Below, in pieces: positions 23,500 to 34,583 of a stretch of 64,000 bases of DNA. Source of the DNA: Podospora pseudocomata (lineage: Eukaryota; Ascomycota; Sordariomycetes; Sordariales; Podosporaceae). The DNA lies in the NCBI RefSeq assembly GCF_035222375.1, contig NC_085890.1, forward strand, positions 1,798,001 through 1,862,000. Direction: 5' to 3'. The notes below the pieces were generated by a model. It worked only from the letters and a program-made list of their open reading frames with translations. It was not told the DNA's origin and ran no database searches. How positions within the stretch are numbered: position 1 is the first letter of the stretch; every line of letters starts with the position of its first letter. The translations under genes were made by a program, and so were the position numbers.

Positions 23500-24506
23500 T
23501 CAACTCTTCAGTCTTGTCTTGTCTTGTGGTTTTAACTACCTCTAACGTACCATTATCACACACGCATCATTAAAGGATGACGAAACGGTGTACATTACAC
23601 ATATCTTACACAACACCACACACCACCACATATATGACGCCCCCACCCCCCCCTCCTCCCCACCCCCAAAAAGAAACACGCATTCATGAGAATTTGAGAC
23701 TGCTATAGCGAGCGTGTCTTGTCATCGTCGTCGTCGTCGTCTGTGTTGTAGTAAGCAAGCTTCATTTTTTTTTTCATCACACCTGGCGTTTTTTTGGAAG
23801 AAATTAGGGCGGTAAATAGGCTATTAAGGGGGTATGGGTTGGTTGGTTGGTTGGTCTTTATTGGCATTGATGACGATGGACAGGCATATGTATTAAACTT
23901 GGGGGATGGGGTTGGGGGATAGGTGGTGGGGAGTGTGTAGAAGTAGAGATGCTCTTTTTTTGCCAAGGTTATTGTACAAAGGAGAACAGAGTCAAAGAGA
24001 CTGGCTATGTTGACTGATCTCTCCAAGACAGTGATGCTGCTCCTGCCACACAAACAGCATCAGGTTGCTCCTTCCGCATCATGTGACTACCACCAAATGT
24101 CGCTCCTCCCTTTCTGGGGTTTATATACTGCCTTTCTCGCCCCTTCCTTCACTGAACGAGACTCCATCGACTCTGCTCTTGGCAAATGGCTCAGCAGTGT
24201 GGGGAGTCGCGGCACCTTCTTTGGTAAGGACCAAAGACTACCAAGGGGCGTCCGTTCGAGTCCAAGTAAAAACACTGGTTGTCTCTATCCAACTAGCAGA
24301 GATAGTTGGTGAGCTTTTTGATTTTTTCACTTCTCCTTTCTTCACCAGGCGATCATTTTCTTTTCCAGAGGTACACTTGAATGCCATTTTCTTTTTGCTC
24401 GCTGGTGCAGAGAAATATATAACAGCCATAATTCAAATCTTGTGGTTACGCTACATGGCTTCAAAACTTCCTTGTTCGTTTACATCGTAAGTTAAGAGAC
24501 AAAAGA
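23500..24506. other. Convergent intergenic region between vma-16 and nit-9
   Basis: About 1 kb of 3' flanks. It includes a C-run tract at 23640-23670, a (TCG)n tract around 23723-23740 and a (GGTT)n tract around 23840-23853. No gene is recognised. Confidence 0.5.
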
Positions 24507-26606
24507 TCAAGCCAGCTCACTCCTCAACTCGCCCATCATCAGCGCCTCGATTTTTTCTCCCTTTTTGATCAGACCATCACCCGCCGGCATGGTAAGCAGT
24601 GCGTTCGCCCCTTCCAAACTTCCTACTTTGGAACTTCTCTGCCCGCCTGTGCTAGTGGCAATGAGTTTCCCCTCTTTCGAGACGGTCACCATGGCGCGGT
24701 GGTATTCTGGCCGCGATTTATCAACGGGAAAGTCGTGACCTAGCACCACTGGCACTTTTGGGAGTCCTACTGGACTAATGCCCGCTAGCTGATGCAAAGC
24801 AGGGAGAACAAACAGATAAAACGTCACCAGCGCCGAGGCGGGGTTGCCAGGGAGGCTGAAAATCATCTTTTGGGATTTCGTCCCGTCATTGTTCTTGACT
24901 GGGACGGTAGCGAAGGTGGTGGGCTTGCCGGGCTTCATGTTGACTCTGCCGAAATGGATTGTCCCGCCAAGGGAGCGTTCGATGGTTGGTTTGAGGAGGT
25001 CATATTCACCCATTGAGACGCCGCCTGTGGTGAGGACTATGTCGGAGGATCGAAGGGCCCGGCGGAGGGTGGTCTCGAGGTTGGATTGTTTGTCTGAGAC
25101 GATCCCGAGGTCGAGAGGGGTGAAGCCTGCTTGGGATATGACTGAGATGAGGGTTGGACGGTTGCAGTCGCGGACCTCGCCGAGGGATAATTCGCGGGGA
25201 AGGGAAGGGTCAACAATTTCGTCGCCGGTGGAGAGGAGGGAGATTGTGGGTGGAGAGTAGATTTTGACAGATTGGGTTCCGATGCTGGAGAGGAGGCCGA
25301 TAGAAGCTGGGGAGAGGCGGGTCTTGCTTGGGAGGAGGAGGGTGTTGAGGGGGATGTCGGAGCCGATTTCACGGATGTTGGCGCCGGGTTTGACGATGCC
25401 GTCAGAGAGGATTTCTACGGAGGATTCTTCTTCGATTTCCTGGCCGGTGGTTGGGTGGGTGGTTTTGGTCGTGGAGATAAGGACTGTGTCTTCTACCATG
25501 ACGACGGAGTTGGCGCCTGGGGGTAAGGGCGCGCCGGTGGTGATGCGGGCAATCTGGCCTTCTTTCAAGGGGACGAGGTTGGAGGAGGGCGCGGCATGGG
25601 AGGTAGAAACTACGGGGTAGACTCCGCGGAGGTGCCCAGAGGAGGGGACGACAACGGCATAGCCGTCTACAATACTGGCGCGGAAGGCTGGGACGGGAGC
25701 GGAGGCGTAGATGTCTTGAGCAAGGACTTTGCCAACGAGGTCAGGGGTGACTTTGGCGGTGGCGGTTGTGGGGCATGGGGTGTGTTTGGCTATGAGGGAG
25801 AGAGCATCGTCGACCGAGAGCATCGGGTATGGGGAGGAACGGTGTCTTCGGCTGGGGCCGAGCGATGGGTCGTTGGATTTGGGGTTTTCAGAAGAGAGTC
25901 TGAATAAGTTTCCGTGATTGTGTCCATGGCCGTGGCCGTGCGAATGTGTGTGTCTATGACAGCTATGGCCATGGTCATGATGGTGTGAATGAGAGTGACC
26001 GTGAGTGTGAGCTTGAGCCTGGGCATGGCCCTGGGAGCCCACTCCTGCTTCCTTCTCAAGTTTCTTCACTCCGCCAGAGTGAAGAGCTCTAGAATTGGCT
26101 CCGGCTGCTTGAAGACAAGCATGTGGTAGTGTCTTGATCACAGCTTGGAGGTTCTCTTTGGCGCCCTTGGGGGACCCAGGAAGTGTTATTATGACTGTCT
26201 TGTTCCTCACGCCCGCAACGGGGCGGGACATCATGGCAAAAGGAGTGATAGCCAGAGAAGCTGCTAGCATTCCGTGAACGAGACCAGGGGCTTGTTTGTG
26301 AAGTAATGGCGACACAGCTTCAGGGGTGCGGTCAGCAATGGCAAAGCCGGTGCCACCCGTTGTCACAACCAAGTTGATTATGTGTTTGCCTTCCTCCACA
26401 GGTTCCGTCCAAGTGGTGATCTGACGCTGGATTTCTGCCGAGTCATCGCTCACGATATGAGTCTCAGCAACCGTCCATTGGTTGCCACCATCCTGCTCGA
26501 ACACACTGCGTAGTGTAGCTTCTGCGGCATCGGTGGAGGGGTCTTTTGCAGCTGTCGTTGAGACAATCAGAATGGCTGCTCGCAAAGCCGGGGATTGGGA
26601 CGACAT
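24507..26606 (-). CDS. nit-9: Molybdenum cofactor biosynthesis protein, gephyrin/CnxE type
   Basis: A single exon encodes 699 residues. The N-terminal MogA-like (G) domain, about residues 1-170, carries VVTTGGTGFAIADRTPEA and LPGSPKGAKENLQ, and the C-terminal MoeA-like (E) domain from about 260 carries SIVDGYAVV, LTTGGVSMGEYDLL and FSLPGNPASALVTF. The G domain adenylylates molybdopterin and the E domain inserts molybdate, giving Moco for nitrate reductase and related enzymes. The G-then-E order is that of fungal NIT-9/CnxE and gephyrin, opposite to plant Cnx1. Between the domains lies a striking His-rich linker (about residues 190-235) made of HTHGHSHSHHHDHGHS-like repeats. The gene is intronless, unlike most of its neighbours. 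Confidence 0.94.
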   Translation of the reverse strand: MSSQSPALRAAILIVSTTAAKDPSTDAAEATLRSVFEQDGGNQWTVAETHIVSDDSAEIQRQITTWTEPVEEGKHIINLVVTTGGTGFAIADRTPEAVSPLLHKQAPGLVHGMLAASLAITPFAMMSRPVAGVRNKTVIITLPGSPKGAKENLQAVIKTLPHACLQAAGANSRALHSGGVKKLEKEAGVGSQGHAQAQAHTHGHSHSHHHDHGHSCHRHTHSHGHGHGHNHGNLFRLSSENPKSNDPSLGPSRRHRSSPYPMLSVDDALSLIAKHTPCPTTATAKVTPDLVGKVLAQDIYASAPVPAFRASIVDGYAVVVPSSGHLRGVYPVVSTSHAAPSSNLVPLKEGQIARITTGAPLPPGANSVVMVEDTVLISTTKTTHPTTGQEIEEESSVEILSDGIVKPGANIREIGSDIPLNTLLLPSKTRLSPASIGLLSSIGTQSVKIYSPPTISLLSTGDEIVDPSLPRELSLGEVRDCNRPTLISVISQAGFTPLDLGIVSDKQSNLETTLRRALRSSDIVLTTGGVSMGEYDLLKPTIERSLGGTIHFGRVNMKPGKPTTFATVPVKNNDGTKSQKMIFSLPGNPASALVTFYLFVLPALHQLAGISPVGLPKVPVVLGHDFPVDKSRPEYHRAMVTVSKEGKLIATSTGGQRSSKVGSLEGANALLTMPAGDGLIKKGEKIEALMMGELRSELA

Positions 26607-27134
26607 GGCCTCGGCTCTTAGTAGAGGTTAAATTCACAAATGAGGATTGCCTTTTGTAGTTGAAACGAGCAAAAAAGAGAAGAGATGTAAGATTATCTAT
26701 CCACAAGATGCTCAAAGTGGGGGATAGATGCACTTCCGCGGGGTCAAGATCATGGTGTAAAGGTGGGGCAGCTCCAGGTTGGTGTCATCGTCCACCGCTT
26801 ATCACTATCAATCTTCGCAGACTCCTTCCCACAGTTCTACCATTCAGGACCACCATGCTGCTTACCACCGGTTTATCTTCAAAGGTTACCGGCGGCTGGT
26901 TCATCCTTGCCCATCGGTGGTTTGTCTTCAGCGTTTCAGGCTGCGCCTCAAGCGCTGTGCATCTAGTACAGTGCTTGGACGAGTCTCACTAATGATGGCC
27001 TTGTCACCCATACTGTGGTCTCGTCAATGGCCCGCTGTTGACTGGGATGATATTCATCTGTCCCTTTGCATTAAACTCTAACTCCTTGCCTTCGAATTCG
27101 ACGTTTCGGCTTTTCTTCGTCACCAGGCCTCGGC
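26607..27134. other. Intergenic region between nit-9 and copy B
   Basis: About 530 bp holding the nit-9 promoter. No regulatory motif could be assigned with certainty and no gene is seen. Confidence 0.5.
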
Positions 27135-29342
27135 ATGGATAACGACAACAGCAACTCCCGTCCCAACTTTGTCGATGACTCCGCGCGCAACTTCGATCGC
27201 GTCTCTGATCACGACCCTGATCACGACTCTGAACACAACCCCGATACCCCATCTGATTGCCCATGGGTTGGCTTTTGTGTCCCTCGCCGGTGTCGCCTTT
27301 GCACCTACCTAATTGAGCCTAACGAATGGATGGTAGCTACCAGTAAGTTGTCTGACTCCTACCCCAAACACAGCTATTGCTAATCATTGGTCAACCAAGA
27401 CTTCATGGTGAAGTTTACTCTGCGTTCATAAATAATGAGCATAGTATTGAAGATGTACCAAGATTGAAGGAGGAGTTCAGGCCATGCCCTCCAGCCTGTG
27501 CTCATGATCAGTCTTATTTGAACGGATCTGTCCCTGTATATCACGCAGAATGTTTCGACTATGCAAGCAATCCTCGACACGACCTCCTCACCATCACTGC
27601 CTTCTCGTTCGAACCAATGCCATCATACGATATCAAACGAAAAAAGAGGATGGTGCAGCTTCTGGCTACCAAAATGGGTGATATGTGGTGTCACCTTCCT
27701 CATGAGCTGTGCCTTATGATATCCGAGCTTGTGGTTGGGGAAGTACACGATTGCTACGCTACAAGGACTGTATACTGCCCGTGAAGACCTACACCACAAC
27801 CTGGATTTCTCGCAAACCATCTGGGCACGGTATATTGACATTGGGGTTTATAAATACGTCTGTGAACTCTCCAGCATATGTCGAGCGCAATGCTTTCGGA
27901 AATTGTACGACCCGGAAATGACCCCCGATGTCAACATCTTCTATGTGCTAGAAGATCACCTGGGCATGCGGGACCTGCTCTTTTCTAGTACCGATAGCAA
28001 GCAAATGAATCTTTCATCCGACCATCTTGAACCAGGATTCTGGTGGCGGGTTCTCTCGTCCCCCCAGGTACTCCAGGCAGAATACGATGTAAGTGCCTCT
28101 TATTCATCCGAGGGTACACTTGGCCGACCATTTTCCATTTATAAATGGCGTGAAACTCCGAATTATGGTGAATGCGTCCACATATTCATCGAATCTCCAC
28201 AATATGACATTCTCCGCGCCATTGCCGCGGGAGAACGTAGCTGCCCTCAAGCTGTATTGCCGCCCTCTATATCCTCTGCAACCTGAGATGCCTTTGGAAA
28301 GTCTTCAAATGGTTCCATTTCGAATCAATGGACCGGGCGTCACTGGATATTCATTCTACTGATCTGAAGGTTTCTATTATCTTCACACCCACTACGTGGG
28401 TGAAGATGACCTGGCTATATATAATGACTTCGACATCTTAATAGAGGATCCAATCTGGATATATTTGCCAGTCGCACCGGATGAATATATAAATAGCATC
28501 TGGTTTCGGCGTGCTGGATACACCTCAGAGATTGCCTTGTGGGTAAGGAACCCCCAGCAGCTGAGAGCCACGTCATGGTACTAATTGTGGATTTGCAGAT
28601 TGTAACCAACAAAGGCAACGATGTGATTACCAGGCCAACAGCCGCAACCCCTATTGAACCTGGCTCATTGCTCTTCGACAAGTTTCCAAAAGCAACAATT
28701 GAATGGAGCCGGCTGATAGACCCACTCGACAACGGGGAGCCCGTTCAGATATATTTTAACCTTTCCAATCGGGGTGTCAAGGTGTTTGCAACGCTGCAGC
28801 CAAACACCGCTATTAAGCCCGGTCCAGAACCGCCATCATGGCTCTGTTCAGCCTGCTCTTATGAGCCAGGTTCCTCGTTCGCGTACGTGGCGCATATGTC
28901 TAACGTATCCCAAATCATTGCCTGCAAAAAGAAGGCGACATATTCCCCCAGAAGACTTGAAACCGCGGAGACGTATTTTGACTGGTGGGGGTCACATTCG
29001 CCAATAATCGGCTTCATTCTTGTGTACGCCGACGGAACGAGAATTCTTCTGGGGCAATGGCGTATGGACTCTGAGACTTTGGCATTTGATATTCAACATT
29101 TGACGGTCTTATACATGGATTTCAGACATGCTGGCATCGACAGGAACTACCCTTATCTCTCAGAAATCTGTCTTTCCGCCCCAAGTATACCCAGCAATTT
29201 TCCAGCGGCGTGGCGCTGGCTCAAGATAGATCCTTGTCAGCCAGACTCTCTGCGGTGGTGGACTGTCAAGGGGCTACACAGTGGTTCTCATATGGTATAT
29301 GGAGACCAAACTACCTACGACGATCAAGGGCCCCAAAGCTGA
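27135..29342 (+). pseudogene. F-box-like/Cys-motif family member, decayed copy B
   Basis: The parts occur in order: an acidic Asn/Asp-rich N-terminus, the Cys motif WVGFCVPRRCRLCTYLIE, an intron with donor GTAAGT, YHAECFDYAS, LPHELCLMISELV (F-box-like), IWARYIDIG, FYVLEDHLGMRDLLF, INGPGVTGYSFY, LHTHYVGED, a clean 56-nt intron (28543-28598) and a 247-residue C-terminal part (VTNKGNDVITRP to the stop at 29342). The coding frame is broken by a one-base shift near 27735, by a lost or unclear acceptor near 28120-28140, and by an in-frame TGA at 28360-28362 where copy A has TGG. Frame and stop together indicate a pseudogene, though surviving introns and long open stretches suggest recent decay. An array of the 21-bp repeat begins 57 bp after the stop. 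Confidence 0.6.
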
Positions 29343-29398
29343 CAAAGACCTACAAGCTTTTGAAGTTACTGTAGGTCTACACCATTTTAGACAGAAAA

Positions 29399-29545
29399 TA
29401 AACCTTTCAAATATCCTTGTATGCCTCTCAACTATCATTCAAGGCCTATTCAACTGTTTTTAAGGCATATTGATAAACTTCTCAAGTATACTAACTATCT
29501 TCTAAGGCCTATTCATTTTTCTTCCAAATCTATTATTATGTTTTG
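29399..29545 (-). repeat. 21-bp-period tandem repeat array, locus 1 (7 units)
   Basis: Units start at 29399, 29420, 29441, 29462, 29483, 29504 and 29525 with no insertions or deletions, 147 bp in all. On the plus strand the best units read AAGGCCTATTC followed by AACTATC-like and TTCT-like ends; the reverse complement is the same consensus as the arrays at 45.0 and 47.2 kb. Units are well diverged from each other but keep exact spacing. All frames contain stops, so the array is not coding. Confidence 0.75.
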
Positions 29546-30600
29546 AGGCATGGTTTACCGTGCAGATTCCCCACAAATTCGAAACACATATGCTCTTGGA
29601 TACCTGAATGAAACCCCCTTAGCCACTATACTTTTAGGCTCACAGATGTCCAATATGCAGGTAAGTAAATATCAAAGACACTCTGGGCCGCCTCAGTTAC
29701 CATGGCCTCGCTGTTTCCATCATCCGTTGGCCTTGCCTTCCCCATCCCCTCGGGATAGATATACTGTGCTGGTCCTCACGGCCTTTATTGTGGGATACTG
29801 AAGGGCTTGGGTTTTCCCAGACCCACACCGGTTTGCTCTTGGGGCTGGATTTTCTTACTGTTTTCCTTTTAACCAACAACCAACTACTGTAATACTAATT
29901 TGTTTACCATTTTCTGGCCAATTTTGGCCTCATTTTTGCAGCCAGTGACTTTCCTAGGTCACCAGCCCAACATTTATTCAAAGCTGCAGTGTCCATCTTT
30001 TTGTTAGCGACATACCCTTGCCAGTGTCATCTTACCCCTGTAACACACTCGGCATGGATGTGTGAGGCATTATTTTCGAATGACTTGATACATACTCATC
30101 TGTCGAGCAAGTCCTAACTAAGGTAGGTAGGGGACAGCTATGATCTCTGTGGATATCCATCGTAGCCTTGACGACACCCAAGTGTGCAGTGAAGACCTTG
30201 ACAACTGTCCCCGTTCACCGATACATTAATATCTCTAAAGATAAGATATCCTCCTTTGTCGTTGTTCTCTTCTTTTCTTCAAAAAAGAAAGCCTCCCACT
30301 AGAAACCGCACACAAAGGCATTATTCTTTACTAGCAACAAAATCTCATTGTCTATCTCCTCATACTGAACAATGTATTGTCTTTACCCCCTGAGCCAAAA
30401 TGTATATAAACCCCCTGCCCCCCAAATCCCCTTTCCTCCCTTATCATCATCACTATCATTAAAAATACATCCTCCACCCCTTTCTACTAACCAAAACAGC
30501 TTCCCACCACAACAACCTTTCATCTCCGTCTCACTCACCAACAAGGTATGTTCTTATCATCTCACCTCCAACCCTTTCACAACCCCCCCAAATCCTCAAA
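29546..30600. other. Intergenic region downstream of copy B
   Basis: About 1 kb, AT-richer than the core regions, with an AGGTAGGTAGG-like tract near 30121 and a C/T-rich leader from 30410 to 30600 leading into the small ORF. No gene is recognised. Confidence 0.45.
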
Positions 30601-30873
30601 ATGACCGTCATCGGCTCCACCACTAAATTCACCTCCCCCCACCTCCGAACCAAGAAGCAGTATTACCGGAGACCATACACTTCTCTCTCTCAATCTTCTA
30701 CCGCTGCGGCGGCTACTCCTTCTCTTATTTACAAGACTCGGACTGTGGTCACCACAGACGAGGAGGGGTTTACTACCAGGCAGAGGATTAGGTATGTCTC
30801 TAGCGATCCGGGGAGGACATGGGTGGAGGAGGGGGAGTATATAAAGGGGGAGAGCTGGGAGGTGGTGGTGTAA
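30601..30873 (+). CDS. Small protein of unknown function (90 residues)
   Basis: An ATG in fungal-like context (CAAAATG) opens a 90-codon frame: MTVIGSTTKFTSPHLRTKKQ..., with TRTVVTTDEEGFTTRQRIRY and an acidic C-terminus. A pyrimidine-rich leader and a possible 5' UTR intron (donor GTATGT at 30545) precede it, which supports transcription. No family is recognised. It is the only plausible gene between copy B and 34.5 kb. Confidence 0.4.
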   Translation: MTVIGSTTKFTSPHLRTKKQYYRRPYTSLSQSSTAAAATPSLIYKTRTVVTTDEEGFTTRQRIRYVSSDPGRTWVEEGEYIKGESWEVVV

Positions 30874-33800
30874 ACTCTCAGGTGCGGGTAGGTGGGTGGT
30901 GAGTAAGTACATCCGGCTGGGCTGGATGAGAAGAGGAGGACGGGAGGGAGGGTGTGGATGATGATCACAACTTTTGCCTTTTTTTATTTTTAAGATGGGA
31001 TATAATAGTATTTTTTTGTCTTGACTTTGCTTCGTTCCCATGAAGACTTGTATGTGATGCCTTAACTGTAATATACGAACTGGTTTCATGTCTTGAATCT
31101 ACTGTTCTGTGGTCTGTTAGTGTTGTGTTGAAGTTTGTCCGCAACCTGAACTCGGCATGCAACAAGTCACCATATAGTATGGCAATCCCTTCGGTGGCCA
31201 TCTTTGTGTACCATGGCAGTAGGTTGGTAGTAGCATCAGAAGCAAGGCTATTTTCGGCAAATGTATGCCTCCTATGCCATGTGAACAGCTCTCCCGTCTG
31301 TGTGTTGCTGTGTACAGCCAGGAAATCTTCCCCGGATCTGCGTTATTTTTGCCATCGGTTAGATCTGACTGAGCGGTCGACAGCCTGTTTAGGTAGGCAG
31401 GTCGTGATCGCGACAATAGCCACCGGGAGTCCAGGCCCTCTTCCCATCGACGTTAAGCATAAAGATGGGGCTCAAAACAACTACCGACACTAATCAGGGG
31501 TCCTCCCAGACAAGGTTGCGGCATTTGAACATCATCTATCTCTCTACCAACCCACCAGTGTGTCAGGATGCGGGGAAGATGGCAGCAGCTGCTTCGCTTG
31601 ACAGTTACCGAGAGGTCTCTGTTCGGTTCAGGTTTCTTATAAGGCCGGTAAGTACAGAGCTGAGTTTGGTCCTGGGGAAACGATGTGAAAAACGACACAT
31701 TCGCTTGCTCGTTGGACGGCATGCTTTGTTATGCATTGAGAAACAGTTCTGTTTGGGTTGGGTTACGCTGGACCATCTGGAGTTCGCTTCGCCCAATCTG
31801 GCTGCTGGGTGTATGAAAAGGGGTGTCAGCGTTTTGCAAGTGCTTGCATGAATGATCTGTTCAGAGACCCATGCTTCGAAGGGATGGAGGTCCTGAAAAT
31901 CATTTGGCTAGCAGACATGGAATCGGCGTGTCCGACCGATGTTGTTGAGACGAGATAGTGCTAAGAAGCAGTGCGCTTCTCTAGTTGTCGAGTATCCCAC
32001 CTAGTATTTGCAGAGAAGCAAACAAAGAACAAGGCCCGGTTCAGACTAACTAGCATTAGAATGCGGGATGAAACTTGAGGTGGAAGATGGAACGCGGGAA
32101 ACAGCTTGTTTGGTAGACTCGGTACCTGCTGTGGCATTCATTGGATAGATCGCAGATGGCTGTCGCATCATGGCCAGAGGGTCTGAGCGGTATGATGCTG
32201 AACGAAAACGAGGGAAAAAGGAAAGATTCCGGCAGTCGGGATACATAGAAACGAGACATAGATAGCTAGCTCACCCGCTCCCGTCCATCCCAGAGCCAGA
32301 TAATATCTGGTTACGCTCAGTTACGCAGAGGTTCCGAGCCGTGTGGTGTCGTCGGGCGGCTGTCCAATGGCCTGAAATACATTCCTGGTTCCAAGAATGG
32401 GCGGCAAGAAACACATTCCGATGCACCGCGCTCCGTCAACCAGTCGAAGCGCCCGCCCGGTAGTTAAAGCGCTTATTTAAATTATTCGTGCAGTCGGGTC
32501 TTTTGATTCCCGGCTCAACACACCGTATCGCGCACTTGCAGATTCCGAATAGATGCCCTTCGGGATCTCTAAGAGTTGGAATTGAGCCTGTCGATGGCAT
32601 GGTCCATGATGTCGAAGGCTGCGAAGGAATACCTCCCATTGGTGAAAGCTGGAGCGAGCTGCAGAGGTCGGCGATACATACAAAACACAGCCATCGGGTT
32701 GATATCGTGGGGGCGTCCACAAAAGCTGTCTTACCAAGTCCCGGCAACCAATGAGAAGAGACTGACTTTGAAACCATGTGCTTGCCCCACTATTATTTCG
32801 TGCTAGCTCGGTCCCGGGTCCGGGGCCCCACATCGAAAAGTCTCCCAACCCACCATCCCATCAAGCTCATCCTCGACATTGGGGGGCACTTTTAAGTGAT
32901 TGCAGTTGCACAGGAAGGCAGTCTTTAGAAGACCTTAAAGCTATTTCCATGTCAAGCATGTCAACCACGCACTGCTGGTTGAATGCGTTGAACACAACTC
33001 GGCTGGTATAGTCGCAGGAGCATGGTGCTGGGCGAGTTGATCATAGACAAGCGCCTCAATGCCATGGCGGGCCAGAAACAACCTTTCGGATTTACTTTTT
33101 GCAGCCTCGTGCTCAGCCACCATCTGTGCGCAACGCGTCTTCAGCAGAGGGAAAAAGCTAAAGATGCAAGGCGCTGTCAAACATGGCAGCTTGGAGCTCT
33201 GACCAACACATGGCAACACAACAAACTGAATTCAGATGACAGGACTGTTTTCTGTGCTCCGTGTGTACACCGCTAGATTTGCGGTTTGTTACCATCTCAC
33301 AGTTTGTTAAATCCTCTTTGTCTATACGAAGGTGCTGGAAGCAAAAATTCCTCTGACTAGGTAAGCGCACAGGCTGCTTTTTAAGGCATAAGAATTGCAA
33401 TAGCCCTCATAGCCTGCCTATACTTCGTAATGTCCCAAAGTCCCAGTGCTCCACAACCGACAGCGGGCTCTCCTAACTTTATTTCGTCCCAACAAGTCAT
33501 GGAAGGACTTGTGTCTCCAACATCGTGATCTGTATTCTCTTCCATCAAAACATCACAAAGAGGCTTCTTGTTTCTGCATGTTGTTGATTCAGGGCGCCCT
33601 GTAGAAAGACTTGAAGCACCACAACCTGTAAAAGGACAGGGTTTATCTGCAAAGCCCCCTGCATTTACGTAGCCCTAAGCCTGATGAGGCAAGCGGTACA
33701 CCGATACCTTAACCTCAAGCGAGATTGGCGGTGGGCCCCTGACCAATCCACACGCTTCCTGGCTGACTTCCAAATCCACACATCCACCTTCAATTCTCCG

Positions 33801-34583
33801 TCTCTCTCTTCGTCGTTCTCTTCCTTTTGTTCTCTTGGGGCGTGCCACTTGTACGGACACAACGAGTAACAGGTGACCTCGACCGTCTTCACACCCTCAC
33901 CCTCAGAAATAGACTTTGTTTCGTTCCGCTCGTTTGCACCCCATCTCGGCCTCCGTGCTGCGACTGCATCTTGGGCCTTCTGTTCCTGCAACCTGCAGCG
34001 ATCATCGCGTCAGTCGGCTGTCCAACCACCACCACCATCTCGACTGCCATCCCTTCCTGCCAATTGTCTCTGGCCGACTCCTGCAGCCACCACACCTTGA
34101 CCGGCAAGAGCGAACCGCTGGTCGCTGTCGCGCTGGTGCTGGCCACCGACCTCCTCACTGGTTGCCGCTCGTTCACTCGCATATATGCGGGGACCAGGCC
34201 CAGCTGCCTTCCATAACAAAAACAGCTCGTCCAGTCTCCTCTCTATCGTCAACCCGACCTTGGGCTATTCGCCGTTCGCCATTCGCCATTCACCAGCTCA
34301 ACGCCACGGACAGTTTTTGTTAGGGACTTAATACACGCAATATTACTCAATTGAGCAACAAATTAGGCCGGTAATACTCCGTACGCCCACGTCAAACAAG
34401 GTTCGCCGCTCCGACTCGCTGGCACCACACACCTCAAGACTATGAGCCATGATAGCATCCCAAGACAACCATGACAACTTCGCAAAGGTGACACCACAAC
34501 CCGGAAACTGCTGCGACATCACCAGTGACGCGTCTGCCGAAAGGCCAACTGGGCACCACAGAGGGGGAGAGGAGGAGATCACA
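30874..34583. other. 3.7-kb gene-free region
   Basis: Both strands carry only short ORFs without family motifs, consistent codon bias or convincing splice pairs. The right end (33700-34580) probably contains the leader and promoter of the SH3 gene. No transposon ends, tRNA or tandem array was found, although a degenerate AAGGCATAAGAATTG-like stretch near 33385 faintly resembles the 21-bp repeat. Confidence 0.4.

Noticed and set aside
24240-24275. Second B-box-like motif (GTTCGAGTC)
   Set aside because: The T-stem does not pair and no A-box lies at the right distance.
28360-28362. Reading the TGA in copy B as a signature of RIP mutation
   Set aside because: TGG to TGA here changes a C in CpC context on the other strand, whereas RIP prefers CpA; the region is also not strongly AT-rich. 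RIP remains possible but unsupported.
29399-29545. 21-bp (7-codon) array as a coding heptad repeat
   Set aside because: Stop codons occur in every frame within two units.
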